A DNA stretch of 7,396 nucleotides from NCBI GenBank assembly GCA_900554875.1, contig USJA01000047.1:1-7396 (forward strand), written 5' to 3'. The number at the start of each line of letters is the position of its first letter. The stretch's first letter is position 1. The notes below the pieces were generated by a model. It saw only the letters and a list, made by a program, of their open reading frames with translations. It ran no database searches and was not told the origin of the DNA. This DNA comes from an uncultured Clostridium sp. GTDB lineage: Bacteria; Bacillota; Clostridia; TANB77; CAG-465. The position numbers were made by a program, and so were the translations under genes. Below are positions 1-7,098 of the stretch, in pieces.

Positions 1-694
1 ATCTTAAAAATGAAAATAGAATAGAAGTTGAGGAAAAATTCTTTGTATATAATATAGAAGAGATAGAAAAGATTGCCAAATTAAATAAGTTTTGTGTTAA
101 AGATTTTTTTTGAAAATGATGACTATTTTACAGATATTGATAGCAACTATATAAAGAATAGAACTTGCTAAAGATGTAGGGAATTTTGTTGAATTTGAAA
201 TTTTATCATCAAATTTAAATGTTAATATAGATGAAATTAATATAAAGTTAAAAGAATTTATAAATAAATTTAGTAATGTTGAGCTTAAAGAAGTTAAGTT
301 ACCGTACAGAGATTTTGTAGCTAAAAGCATCTTTGAAAAAATAAAACCGAAAGGTCTAGTTTCAACATCGAAGAGGTGCTTTATTGATTTATTGTTAGAA
401 AAATTAAATATAAATAAACTTTTCGATATAGTTATTTCTAGAGAAGATGTAGAAAAGTTGAAACCTGATATGCAGGGCTATGTAAAAGCTATGGAAAAAC
501 TTAAAGTCAATCCGTGTAATTGCATAGCTATAGAAGATTCAAAAAGAGGGATAATATCTGCAACTAGTGCTAATATAAAAGCAATAAGAACGTGTCAATA
601 TTTAAAAGAAAGAGAAATTGAAGAAAACTATATTACATGTATAGAAAGAATTAATAGCACTCTTTTAATAATTATTAACAATATTAAAGTATAA
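1..694 (+). pseudogene. Decayed CYTH-domain / HAD phosphatase remnant, 5' end outside window
   Basis: Three reading frames must be joined to read this. Frame 3 (from base 3) gives a CYTH start with the hallmark RIEVEEKF. It stops at 111-113, just after a run of eight T (104-111). Dropping one T restores ENDDYFTDIDSNYIKNRTC in frame 1, ending at 169-171. Frame 2 then gives ELAKDVGNFVEFEIL and PYRDFVAKSIF, the C-terminal part of a CYTH fold (class IV adenylate cyclase / triphosphatase type). The central CYTH strands, roughly 80 residues by family comparison, are missing. The same frame runs into a HAD hydrolase back half: VSTSKR (motif II-like), KLKPD (motif III Lys) and CIAIEDSKRG (motif IV), ending at 694. 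HAD motif I (DxDGT) and the cap are absent, so neither enzyme can be active. A 100-residue TTG-start reading frame (392-694) covers only this HAD tail and is not a convincing gene. Whether the parent was a CYTH-HAD fusion or two genes cannot be decided. Confidence 0.8.
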
Positions 695-814
695 CTTATT
701 GGCACAATTTTGAGCTTAAACATTATAAAAGTTTTATACTTTGTATTATATATTTTTGTATATATTGTGAAATTTCTTGCAGTGTGAATATAAATGTGAT
801 AGGATATATACGTT
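695..814 (+). promoter_or_regulatory. Leader of the Dlt-like operon, promoter not resolved
   Basis: This is the only gap before the four-gene operon, so its promoter should be here. The sequence is so AT-rich that several weak pairs fit. Candidates are TTGTGA (765-770) with TATAAA (789-794), spacer 18, and TTGAGC (710-715) with TATACT (735-740), spacer 19. Neither is close to consensus and no choice is made. AGGAT at 801-805 is a moderate ribosome binding site, 9 bases before the ATG at 815. No terminator hairpin follows the pseudogene, so read-through from upstream is also possible. Confidence 0.3.
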
Positions 815-2329
815 ATGATAAAAAATGTATTAGAATGTTTAGAAAATTCATGTAAAAGAAATAAAGATAAAATAATATTTGCAGATGAAAAAGAAGAAAT
901 AACATATTTAGATTTTTTAAATAGCTCACAAAAAATTGGGACAGGTTTATATAATAAAAGTGGTAATAAAAGGCCAATTGCAATATTCATCGACAAAAGC
1001 ATAAATACACTACTTGCAATGTTTGGAGTACTTTATAGTGGATCATTTTATACTATAATTGATGTAAATTCACCAATAGATAGAATTAAATCAATTGCAA
1101 AAACTCTTGAGGTAACAGAGGTAATAACTGATGAGAAAAATAGATCTAAAATCCAAAATGATAACATATTTCAAAATGTGTATACAGTAGAGGAACTTTT
1201 AAAATGGAAAGCTGATAAGGATATAATATCAAATGTAAGAGAAAATTCTATTGATACAGACCTTATGTATGTACTTTTTACATCAGGATCTACTGGTGTG
1301 CCAAAAGGTGTCGCAATATGCCATAGAAGTGTTATAGATTATATATCATTTATAAAAAATAAATTTGATATTAATGGGAATACTATTTTTGGGAGTGGCA
1401 CACAGTTATATTTTAGTATGTCAGTTCTTGATATATATACTAATATATTAGCAGGTTCTACTCTTTACCTTATTCCCAAAATATATTTTTCTTTCCCTAT
1501 AAAATTGCTAGAATTTATGAATCAAAAAAAAATAAATACAATTTATTGGGTACCTTCTGCTTTAGGAATTATTGCAGATTTAAGAGCCTTAGATGATATA
1601 GATTTGCCATATTTAAAGAAGGTATTATTCGCAGGTGAAGTTATGCCTGTTAAGAAATTAAACTACTTAATGATACATTTAAAAAACGCAATGTTTGCAA
1701 ATTTATATGGACCAACTGAGGTTACAGATATTTGCACTTATTATATTGTAGATAGAAAATTTGAAAATGATGAATCACTTCCTATAGGTGTTGCATGCGA
1801 TAATTGTGAGGTCTTAGTGCTAAAAGATGATTTTACGAAAGCAAATTTTGGCGAAGAAGGACAACTTTGTGTAAAGGGTTCATATCTTGCACTTGGTTAT
1901 TATAACAATAAAGAGGCAACTAAAAGAGCTTTTATACAAAATCCACTTAATTTAAAATTTCCTGAGATTATTTATTTAACTGGAGATATAGTAAAATATA
2001 ACCAAAGAGGAGAACTGGAATATATTTCAAGAAAGGATTTTCAAATAAAGCATATGGGGTATAGGATTGAACTTGGAGAAATTGAAAAAGTTGTAAATTC
2101 TATTGAAGGTATACAATGTGTTGCTTGTGTTTATGATTTTAAGAAAAGCAGAATTGTTATGTTTTATACAAGTAATAATGTGGATGAATATATTCTAAAA
2201 AATTCTTTAAAAGAAAAATTATTAGACTATATGATTCCATCAAAGGTTATTAAACTAAAGGTGATGCCACATAATGCAAATGGGAAAATTGATAGAAAAA
2301 AATTAAATGAAATGTTGGAGGTAAAGTAA
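815..2329 (+). CDS. DltA/NRPS-like adenylation enzyme (carrier protein ligase)
   Basis: A 504-residue stand-alone adenylation enzyme of the ANL superfamily, a normal length for DltA. It should activate a carboxylic acid with ATP and load it on the phosphopantetheine arm of the next gene's carrier protein, in the cytoplasm. Visible core motifs: A3 phosphate loop FTSGSTGVPKGV (155-166), A5 LYGPTE (297-302), A7 YLTGD (387-391), A8 hinge around RKDFQIKHMGYRIELGEIE (406-424) and A10 NANGKIDRKKL with the catalytic Lys491. One key residue is odd. The A4 motif reads YFSMSVLDIY, where amino-acid-activating relatives carry FDxSV; Ser201 replaces the Asp that holds the substrate amino group. D-alanine is therefore not a safe substrate call. 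The start is the first ATG with AGGAT upstream. The stop overlaps the carrier gene by one base (TAATG), so the two are translationally coupled. The annotation as adenylation enzyme is firm; the substrate is unknown. Confidence 0.9.
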   Translation: MIKNVLECLENSCKRNKDKIIFADEKEEITYLDFLNSSQKIGTGLYNKSGNKRPIAIFIDKSINTLLAMFGVLYSGSFYTIIDVNSPIDRIKSIAKTLEVTEVITDEKNRSKIQNDNIFQNVYTVEELLKWKADKDIISNVRENSIDTDLMYVLFTSGSTGVPKGVAICHRSVIDYISFIKNKFDINGNTIFGSGTQLYFSMSVLDIYTNILAGSTLYLIPKIYFSFPIKLLEFMNQKKINTIYWVPSALGIIADLRALDDIDLPYLKKVLFAGEVMPVKKLNYLMIHLKNAMFANLYGPTEVTDICTYYIVDRKFENDESLPIGVACDNCEVLVLKDDFTKANFGEEGQLCVKGSYLALGYYNNKEATKRAFIQNPLNLKFPEIIYLTGDIVKYNQRGELEYISRKDFQIKHMGYRIELGEIEKVVNSIEGIQCVACVYDFKKSRIVMFYTSNNVDEYILKNSLKEKLLDYMIPSKVIKLKVMPHNANGKIDRKKLNEMLEVK

Positions 2330-2556
2330 TGGAAGAATTATTAGAAGTTTTAGAAGATGTGAAACCTGATGTTGATTTTAGAAATTCAAATCGTTTAATT
2401 GATGATAAGTTATTAGATTCACTTGATATTGTATCAATAGTGAGTGCTTTAAACGAGGAGTTTGATATACAAATATCTATAAAGGACATAGTCCCAGAAA
2501 ATTTTAATTCAGTGGATGCATTATATTCCCTTGTAAAAAGATTACAAGAAGATTAA
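2329..2556 (+). CDS. Acyl/peptidyl carrier protein, DltC-like
   Basis: A 75-residue acidic protein with the size and helix pattern of a stand-alone carrier protein. The phosphopantetheine attachment site is Ser31 in LLDSLDIVSIV, the usual DSL motif at the start of helix 2. A holo-synthase elsewhere in the genome would have to add the cofactor. The thiol end would carry the acyl group made by the adenylation enzyme directly upstream and present it to the MBOAT encoded directly downstream. The ATG overlaps the previous stop by one base, and GGAGGT at 2317-2322 gives a strong ribosome binding site inside the previous gene. In classical dlt operons this gene comes third, after dltB; here it comes second. 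The family call is firm; calling it DltC proper would require D-alanine as cargo. Confidence 0.9.
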   Translation: MEELLEVLEDVKPDVDFRNSNRLIDDKLLDSLDIVSIVSALNEEFDIQISIKDIVPENFNSVDALYSLVKRLQED

Positions 2557-2568
2557 AGGTGGTAGCCT

Positions 2569-4158
2569 ATGGCAATTAACTCTTTAAAATATGTTATATT
2601 TGTCGCAATTGTTGTAGTTATATATTATTTATTTCCTAAAAAAACAAAAGGAATTGTTTTGCTTATTGCAAGCTACACTTTTTATTTTATAAATAGCTCA
2701 AGATTAACAATATATTTAATTATTACTACTATTTCAATATATTGTATTTCTCTTCTAATGACAAAAATTGATAAGTTAGCAAAAGAAAAATGTAAGGTAC
2801 TTGAAAAAGATAGTAAAAAGATAATAAAGAAAAATGCCAAAATAAAAAAGAAACTACTACTAGTAATTGCCGTATTAATAAATTTTGGAATATTAATAGC
2901 ACTTAAGTATTGTAACTTTATATTTTCAAACATAAACAGTATATGTAATGTATTTAATATAGATTTTAATGTTCCATTTAAAAATGTTGTATTACCACTT
3001 GGAATTTCATACTATACACTTCAGGCAGTAAGTTATGTTGTAGATGTTTATAGAGGAAAGTATAAAGCTGATAAAAATTTTTTTAGAGTTGCACTTTTTA
3101 TAAGTTTTTTTCCACATATAGTTGAGGGGCCAATTGGAAAATATGACTTGGTAGCAGACGATATATATAAATCACATAAATTTAATTACAAAAACTTTGC
3201 TTATTCTATTCAACTAATATTATGGGGATACTTTAAGAAGATGGTAATTGCAGATAGAGCAGGACTTTTTGTAAGTGCTATATTTAATGATTATACAACA
3301 TATGGTGGAGTCATAATAGTAGCTTCTATAATGTTATATACTTTGCAGTTATATTCAGAATTTTCAGGATGTATAGATATAGTAAGGGGTGTAGCTGGAT
3401 TATTTGGAATTACACTTAGTGAAAACTTTAAAAGACCATTTTTCTCAAAAACAGTACAGGAATTTTGGCAAAGGTGGCATATAACTCTTGGAATTTGGTT
3501 AAAAGAATATGTTTTTTACCCTATTTCTTTTTCTAAGCTTACAGTTAAAATAACTGGAGTGTTTAAAAGAGTAGTTAAAAATAGCTATATTACAAAGATT
3601 TTACCATCAGTCATATCAATGTTTTTTGTGTGGCTTGTAATGGGAATTTGGCATGGAGCAAGTTGGAAATACGTTTTTTATGGAATGTATTATTATTTTA
3701 TAATGATGGTAGGAATGATACTTTCGCCATTATTTAAAAAGATTTTAAATAAATTAAAGATTAATACACAAAAAAATTGGTATAAAGTTATGCAGATTAT
3801 ACGTACACATTTTTTTGTGTTTATTGGTATGATGATTTTTAGGGCAGGTACTACCAAAGAGGCTTTTTGTATCTTTAAGTCTATATTTAGTTTTAAATCT
3901 ATAGATAAGGTTTTAAATGGTAAAATCTTTTCTTTGGGATTTGGAATAAGTGACTTTATTATTATTTTAATATCAGTAATTTTGCTATATATTGTTGGAA
4001 TTATTCAAGAAAAGGGCTATATAGTAAGGGATAAAATTGCTGAAAAAAAAGTTATAATTAGATGGTCCATATACTATATTCTTATATTTTCAATTTTAAT
4101 ACTTGGAATATATGGTAAAGGATATAACGCTAGTAGTTTTATATATGGTAATTTTTAG
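2569..4158 (+). CDS. MBOAT family membrane O-acyltransferase, AlgI/DltB-like
   Basis: A 529-residue polytopic membrane protein with about a dozen hydrophobic segments, for example near residues 7-22, 46-64, 98-113, 247-265, 345-360, 409-425, 462-480 and 497-516. The MBOAT signature is intact: EFWQRWHITLGIWLKEYVFYP (residues 298-318, His304), and GIWHGASW with the catalytic His362. Such proteins take an acyl group from a cytoplasmic carrier and move it to an acceptor on the outer face. Length and motif pattern fit the AlgI/PatA branch as well as DltB, which is usually about 400 residues. A Lys-rich, probably cytoplasmic loop lies at about 66-97. The chain ends in a short aromatic tail, FIYGNF; similar FIYxxF endings are, as I recall, common in clostridial relatives. 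AAGGTGG (2556-2562) is the ribosome binding site, and only 12 bases separate it from the carrier gene. Neighbours on both sides support a Dlt-type acyl transfer role. Confidence 0.88.
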   Translation: MAINSLKYVIFVAIVVVIYYLFPKKTKGIVLLIASYTFYFINSSRLTIYLIITTISIYCISLLMTKIDKLAKEKCKVLEKDSKKIIKKNAKIKKKLLLVIAVLINFGILIALKYCNFIFSNINSICNVFNIDFNVPFKNVVLPLGISYYTLQAVSYVVDVYRGKYKADKNFFRVALFISFFPHIVEGPIGKYDLVADDIYKSHKFNYKNFAYSIQLILWGYFKKMVIADRAGLFVSAIFNDYTTYGGVIIVASIMLYTLQLYSEFSGCIDIVRGVAGLFGITLSENFKRPFFSKTVQEFWQRWHITLGIWLKEYVFYPISFSKLTVKITGVFKRVVKNSYITKILPSVISMFFVWLVMGIWHGASWKYVFYGMYYYFIMMVGMILSPLFKKILNKLKINTQKNWYKVMQIIRTHFFVFIGMMIFRAGTTKEAFCIFKSIFSFKSIDKVLNGKIFSLGFGISDFIIILISVILLYIVGIIQEKGYIVRDKIAEKKVIIRWSIYYILIFSILILGIYGKGYNASSFIYGNF

Positions 4159-4166
4159 GAGTATGT

Positions 4167-5186
4167 ATGTTAATAAGGATAAAATTTAAACTTATTTTTA
4201 AAATTATATCATTTATATTAATTGGAATTATTATTTTTACACTTTTATCAGCAATTATAGTACCACACTGGACAAGAAATGATGGAACTACAGTTGTTAT
4301 TAAAAGTTTCTATAATGAGCCAAAGAATACAATTGATGCTGTATTTATAGGAAATAGTAGTGTATATAAAGGTTTATCACCAATAGAAATTTGGAAAAAA
4401 TATGGTATAACTTCGTATGATTTAGCCTCACCAAATCAAAAAGTTTGGCTTTCCTATTATTTTATAAAAGAATGTTTTACTTATCAAAAACCTAAGGTAG
4501 TAGTATTAAGTGTTGATGAATTCTTTTCAGAGGAAGATATTGCAGAGCAAAGTTTAAGGAAAGCTTTAGATTCAATGAAGTATAGTGGAGTAAAAAAAGA
4601 AATACTAAATGACAAAACATTTAATATTTCATCATCAGAAAAATTAAGCTATATTTTTCCAATATTAAGATATCATTCAAGATGGGATAAGCTTGAATTT
4701 GATGATTTTATACTTGAAGATGATCAAGATATAACAGTACATAAGGGCTATGTTATAACTAAGAAGAAAAAATCATATAGTACTGGAAAAGGTTCAGATA
4801 GTGCATCAATTGGAACAAAAGTAACGGAGTATATGGATAAAATAATAGATATATGTAAGGAGAATAACGCTAAGCTTGTACTTACATATATACCATCTCC
4901 TGTAACTTGGTCTGAAGAAAAGTATAATGAAATACAGGATTTTGCTAAATCTCATAATTTAAAATATATAGATCTAAATAAAAATAATCTTGCTGATATT
5001 AATTGGAAAGATGACACTGAAGATGGTGGATGGCATTTAAATTTATATGGAGCTATGAAAGTAACAGACTATCTGGGTAAAGTACTAAAAGACGAATATA
5101 ATCTACCAAATCATAAAAAAGATGAAGAATATGATGGGTGGTATGAAGAAGAACAAAGATATGACATTGCACTTAGAGAATTGTAG
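4167..5186 (+). CDS. DltD-like membrane-anchored SGNH-type protein
   Basis: A 339-residue protein with one N-terminal membrane anchor (about residues 9-32, preceded by Lys/Arg) and an extracellular domain. VFIGNSSVYKG (59-69) resembles the SGNH block I; Ser64 is the likely nucleophile. WHLNLYGAMKVTDYL (289-303) matches the C-terminal block with catalytic His290. The acid partner is less clear: family members usually show DxxH, while here the nearest Asp is Asp286, four before the His. The role is inferred from position: in Dlt systems this protein completes or directs acyl transfer to the outside polymer. A related esterase role is possible. After the fold comes a charged, acidic tail (about 315-339). 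The gene begins 8 bases after the MBOAT stop. TAGGAG at 4156-4161 overlaps that stop. ATG at 4163 and ATG at 4167 are both near it; only 4167 is in this frame. No clear terminator follows. Confidence 0.78.
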   Translation: MLIRIKFKLIFKIISFILIGIIIFTLLSAIIVPHWTRNDGTTVVIKSFYNEPKNTIDAVFIGNSSVYKGLSPIEIWKKYGITSYDLASPNQKVWLSYYFIKECFTYQKPKVVVLSVDEFFSEEDIAEQSLRKALDSMKYSGVKKEILNDKTFNISSSEKLSYIFPILRYHSRWDKLEFDDFILEDDQDITVHKGYVITKKKKSYSTGKGSDSASIGTKVTEYMDKIIDICKENNAKLVLTYIPSPVTWSEEKYNEIQDFAKSHNLKYIDLNKNNLADINWKDDTEDGGWHLNLYGAMKVTDYLGKVLKDEYNLPNHKKDEEYDGWYEEEQRYDIALREL

Positions 5187-5348
5187 TTTTAAAATAAAAA
5201 ATAATAATTTATTTATATTGATTATTGACTTTAATAAAATATAGTGTTAATATATAACTACTAGTGTTATTTTACACATCAGGTATATCAAAACCTTAAT
5301 TTTTTGTTTTTTTACACACTATAAATAAAATTTGTTTTTTGATTTTTC

Positions 5349-5377
5349 TTGACAATTAAATAATACTAGTGTATAAT
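5349..5377 (+). promoter_or_regulatory. Consensus sigma-A promoter of ylxM-ffh
   Basis: TTGACA (5349-5354) and TATAAT (5372-5377) both match the housekeeping consensus perfectly and are separated by 17 bases. The predicted transcription start is near 5384, about 40 bases before the ylxM ATG. A perfect promoter in front of an inverted repeat suggests strong basal transcription with possible repression. Confidence 0.85.
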
Positions 5378-5408
5378 ATGTGTAAAGTTAAAATGCTTTA
5401 CACATATT
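5375..5408. promoter_or_regulatory. 13-bp perfect inverted repeat over the -10 box: candidate operator
   Basis: AATATGTGTAAAG (5375-5387) is matched exactly by CTTTACACATATT (5396-5408), with an 8-base centre (5388-5395). The left arm begins inside the TATAAT box and spans the predicted transcription start. Most of that arm would not be in the RNA, so a DNA-binding dimer fits better than an RNA hairpin. The right arm ends 4 bases before the GAGGT ribosome binding site. I cannot match it to a named regulator. Confidence 0.65.
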
Positions 5409-5422
5409 TTTTGAGGTAAGAA

Positions 5423-5734
5423 ATGGAAGAAAATATAAAATTTAGTATGCTTTACGACATATATGGAGAGTTACTTACAAAAAAGCAACAGGATATTTTT
5501 GAAGAATATTATTTATATAACCTTTCTTTAAGAGAAATAGCAAAAAACAAAGAGATTTCCTATCAAGCAGTAAGAGATAGCATAAAGAAAAGTGAAGAAC
5601 TACTTGAAGAATATGAGAAAAAAGTTGGAATGCTAAATTTAAAGAAGAAGGTAAACAAAATAGAAAAAATATGTAAAACTCAAGATGGAAATAAAGAAGA
5701 AATATTAAAAGTTTTAAGTGAGGATGATATATAG
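5423..5734 (+). CDS. ylxM: YlxM family signal recognition particle accessory protein
   Basis: A 103-residue protein of the YlxM (UPF0122) family, which is normally encoded just ahead of ffh and helps the signal recognition particle in Gram-positive bacteria. The N-terminal half reads as a helix-turn-helix: LTKKQQDIFEEYYLYNLSLR (18-37), then EIAKNKEISYQAVRDSIKKS (38-57). This resembles sigma-70 region 4 type folds. The C-terminal half is a charged helix, about 57-90, likely coiled. Start: ATG at 5423 with GAGGT at 5413-5417. The stop TAG shares its last base with the GTG start of ffh, so the two are co-translated. Length and position are typical for the family. Regulation probably runs through the promoter and inverted repeat directly upstream. 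Confidence 0.93.
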   Translation: MEENIKFSMLYDIYGELLTKKQQDIFEEYYLYNLSLREIAKNKEISYQAVRDSIKKSEELLEEYEKKVGMLNLKKKVNKIEKICKTQDGNKEEILKVLSEDDI

Positions 5735-7098
5735 TGTTTGAAAATTTATCTGATAGACTTCAAGGTATAGTAAAAAAATTAAAAGGTCAAACAAGAATTA
5801 CAGAAAAAGAATTAAATGAATGTTTAAGAGAAGTTAAACTTGCACTTTTAGAAGCTGATGTAAACTATAAAGTGGTAAAAAAGTTTGTAAATAATGTAAA
5901 AGAAAAAGCATTAGGTGAAGATGTAATGAAGAGTCTTACACCTGGTCAACAAGTTGTTAAAATTGTTAGAGATGAACTTACAGAACTTCTTGGCTCTTCA
6001 GAATCAAAATTAAATATTTCATCAAATCCGCCAACAGTAATTATGCTTGTGGGACTTCAAGGTAGCGGTAAAACAACACTTTGTGGAAAGCTTAGTAATT
6101 ATTTAAGAAAACAGGGTAAAAAACCACTTATGATAGCTTGCGATGTATATAGACCAGCTGCAATAAAACAACTTGAAACTATAGGAAAAAGTTTAAATAT
6201 TGACGTGTATAGTGAAGAAGGAAATAAGAATGTAGTTGAAGTTGCAAGTAATGGATTAAAAAAAGCCCATGCTAAACTTTGTGATGTTGTATTAATAGAT
6301 ACTGCAGGTCGTCTTCAAATAGATGATACACTTATGAATGAATTGGTAGATCTAAAAAAAGCTGTAAAACCTCATGAAATTATACTTGTAGTCGATAGTA
6401 TGACTGGTCAAGAAGCTGTAAATGTAGCAGAAACATTTAATGAAAAAGTAGGTATTGATTCTATAACAATGTCAAAACTTGATTCTGATACAAGAGGTGG
6501 TGCTGCATTATCTGTAAAAGAAGTAACAAATAAACCAATTAAATTTGCTTCTGTTGGAGAAAAGCTAAATGATTTAGAACCATTTTATCCAGATAGAATA
6601 GCTTCAAGAATACTTGGAATGGGAGATGTTTTATCAATTATAGATAAAGCAGAGAAAGCTTTTGATGAAGAACAAGCAATTGAGCTTGAAAGTAAAATGA
6701 GAAAAAATGAATTTACTCTTGATGACTATTTATCAGTTATGAAAAAAATAAGGAAGATGGGTTCATTTAAACAAATTCTTGGCATGATGCCTGGAATTCC
6801 AAGTGAAATTAGAAATGCTGAAATTGATGAAAAGCAATTATATAGAATAGATGCAATTATTACTTCCATGACAAAAGAAGAAAGAAGAAATCCTAAAATA
6901 TTAAATGCTAAAAGAAGAATTAGAATTGCAAATGGTAGTGGTAATAAAGTTGAAGATATAAATAGATTTATGAATCAATTTGAACAAATGCAAAAAATGA
7001 TGAAATCTTTAAATGGTGCTAAAGGAAAAAATAAATTTAGAAATTTAAAGAATATGAAGAAATTTGCAGAAGAATACTCTGATTTTGAATTTGTGTAG
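5734..7098 (+). CDS. ffh: Signal recognition particle GTPase Ffh, with a YhcG-derived C-terminal tail
   Basis: Ffh binds signal peptides of nascent membrane and secreted proteins together with the SRP RNA and delivers ribosomes to FtsY at the membrane. Domains: N helical bundle (about 1-95), G domain with P-loop GLQGSGKTT (107-115), DVYRPAA (137-143), DTAGR (189-193) and TRGGAAL (253-259), then the methionine-rich M domain (about 320-430) with EERRNP (382-387) and RIANGSG (397-403) in the RNA-binding region. Two GTPase motifs deviate: SKLDS (247-251) where TKLDG is nearly universal, and SVGE (273-276) where GTGE/GVGE is usual. Residues from about 435 to the end (FRNLKNMKKF... ending DFEFV) are not Ffh sequence but match the YhcG/DUF1016 family, and that reading continues past the stop. 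Start is GTG at 5734, overlapping the ylxM stop, with GAGG at 5720-5723. Total length 454 is normal only because the foreign tail replaces the native end. N, G and M domains look complete, so the protein may still work. Confidence 0.93.
   Translation: MFENLSDRLQGIVKKLKGQTRITEKELNECLREVKLALLEADVNYKVVKKFVNNVKEKALGEDVMKSLTPGQQVVKIVRDELTELLGSSESKLNISSNPPTVIMLVGLQGSGKTTLCGKLSNYLRKQGKKPLMIACDVYRPAAIKQLETIGKSLNIDVYSEEGNKNVVEVASNGLKKAHAKLCDVVLIDTAGRLQIDDTLMNELVDLKKAVKPHEIILVVDSMTGQEAVNVAETFNEKVGIDSITMSKLDSDTRGGAALSVKEVTNKPIKFASVGEKLNDLEPFYPDRIASRILGMGDVLSIIDKAEKAFDEEQAIELESKMRKNEFTLDDYLSVMKKIRKMGSFKQILGMMPGIPSEIRNAEIDEKQLYRIDAIITSMTKEERRNPKILNAKRRIRIANGSGNKVEDINRFMNQFEQMQKMMKSLNGAKGKNKFRNLKNMKKFAEEYSDFEFV

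Larger units (their letters stand above)
5187..5422. other. Gene-free control region between the Dlt-like operon and ylxM
   Basis: This 236-base stretch is extremely AT-rich and has no credible reading frame or structural RNA. It holds the ylxM-ffh promoter, an inverted repeat over it, and repeated short words: TTTACAC at 5271, 5311 and 5397, and its complement GTGTAAA at 5380; TACTAGTGT at 5259 and 5364. The first 30 bases after the upstream stop contain only A/T stems, not a convincing terminator. A 4-bp stem (AGGT...ACCT, 5281-5295) followed by T-runs is too weak to call. Confidence 0.7.

Noticed and set aside
392..694. A 100-residue TTG-start reading frame as a real HAD hydrolase gene
   Set aside because: It lacks HAD motif I and the cap, has no ribosome binding site, and its frame continues upstream into CYTH sequence. 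It is the tail of the pseudogene.
628..1002. Minus-strand reading frames (97-330, 628-1002, 2250-2489, 2682-2933) as genes
   Set aside because: They lie opposite better-supported sequence, lack ribosome binding sites and known motifs, and have the Leu/Ile/Ser-rich make-up expected of antisense AT-rich DNA.
5281..5310. Rho-independent terminator (AGGT...ACCT plus T-run) for the Dlt-like operon
   Set aside because: The stem is only 4 bp with an 8-base loop and the T-run starts several bases after it. T-runs are frequent by chance here.
5187..5422. Riboswitch, SRP RNA or other structured RNA in the gap before ylxM
   Set aside because: Apart from the one inverted repeat there is no GC-containing stem system, and no conserved SRP RNA or T-box type words are seen.
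7096..7098. Programmed read-through of the ffh TAG to make an Ffh-YhcG fusion protein
   Set aside because: Nothing around the stop suggests recoding, and no pyrrolysine-type element is visible. A plain nonsense codon explains the data.
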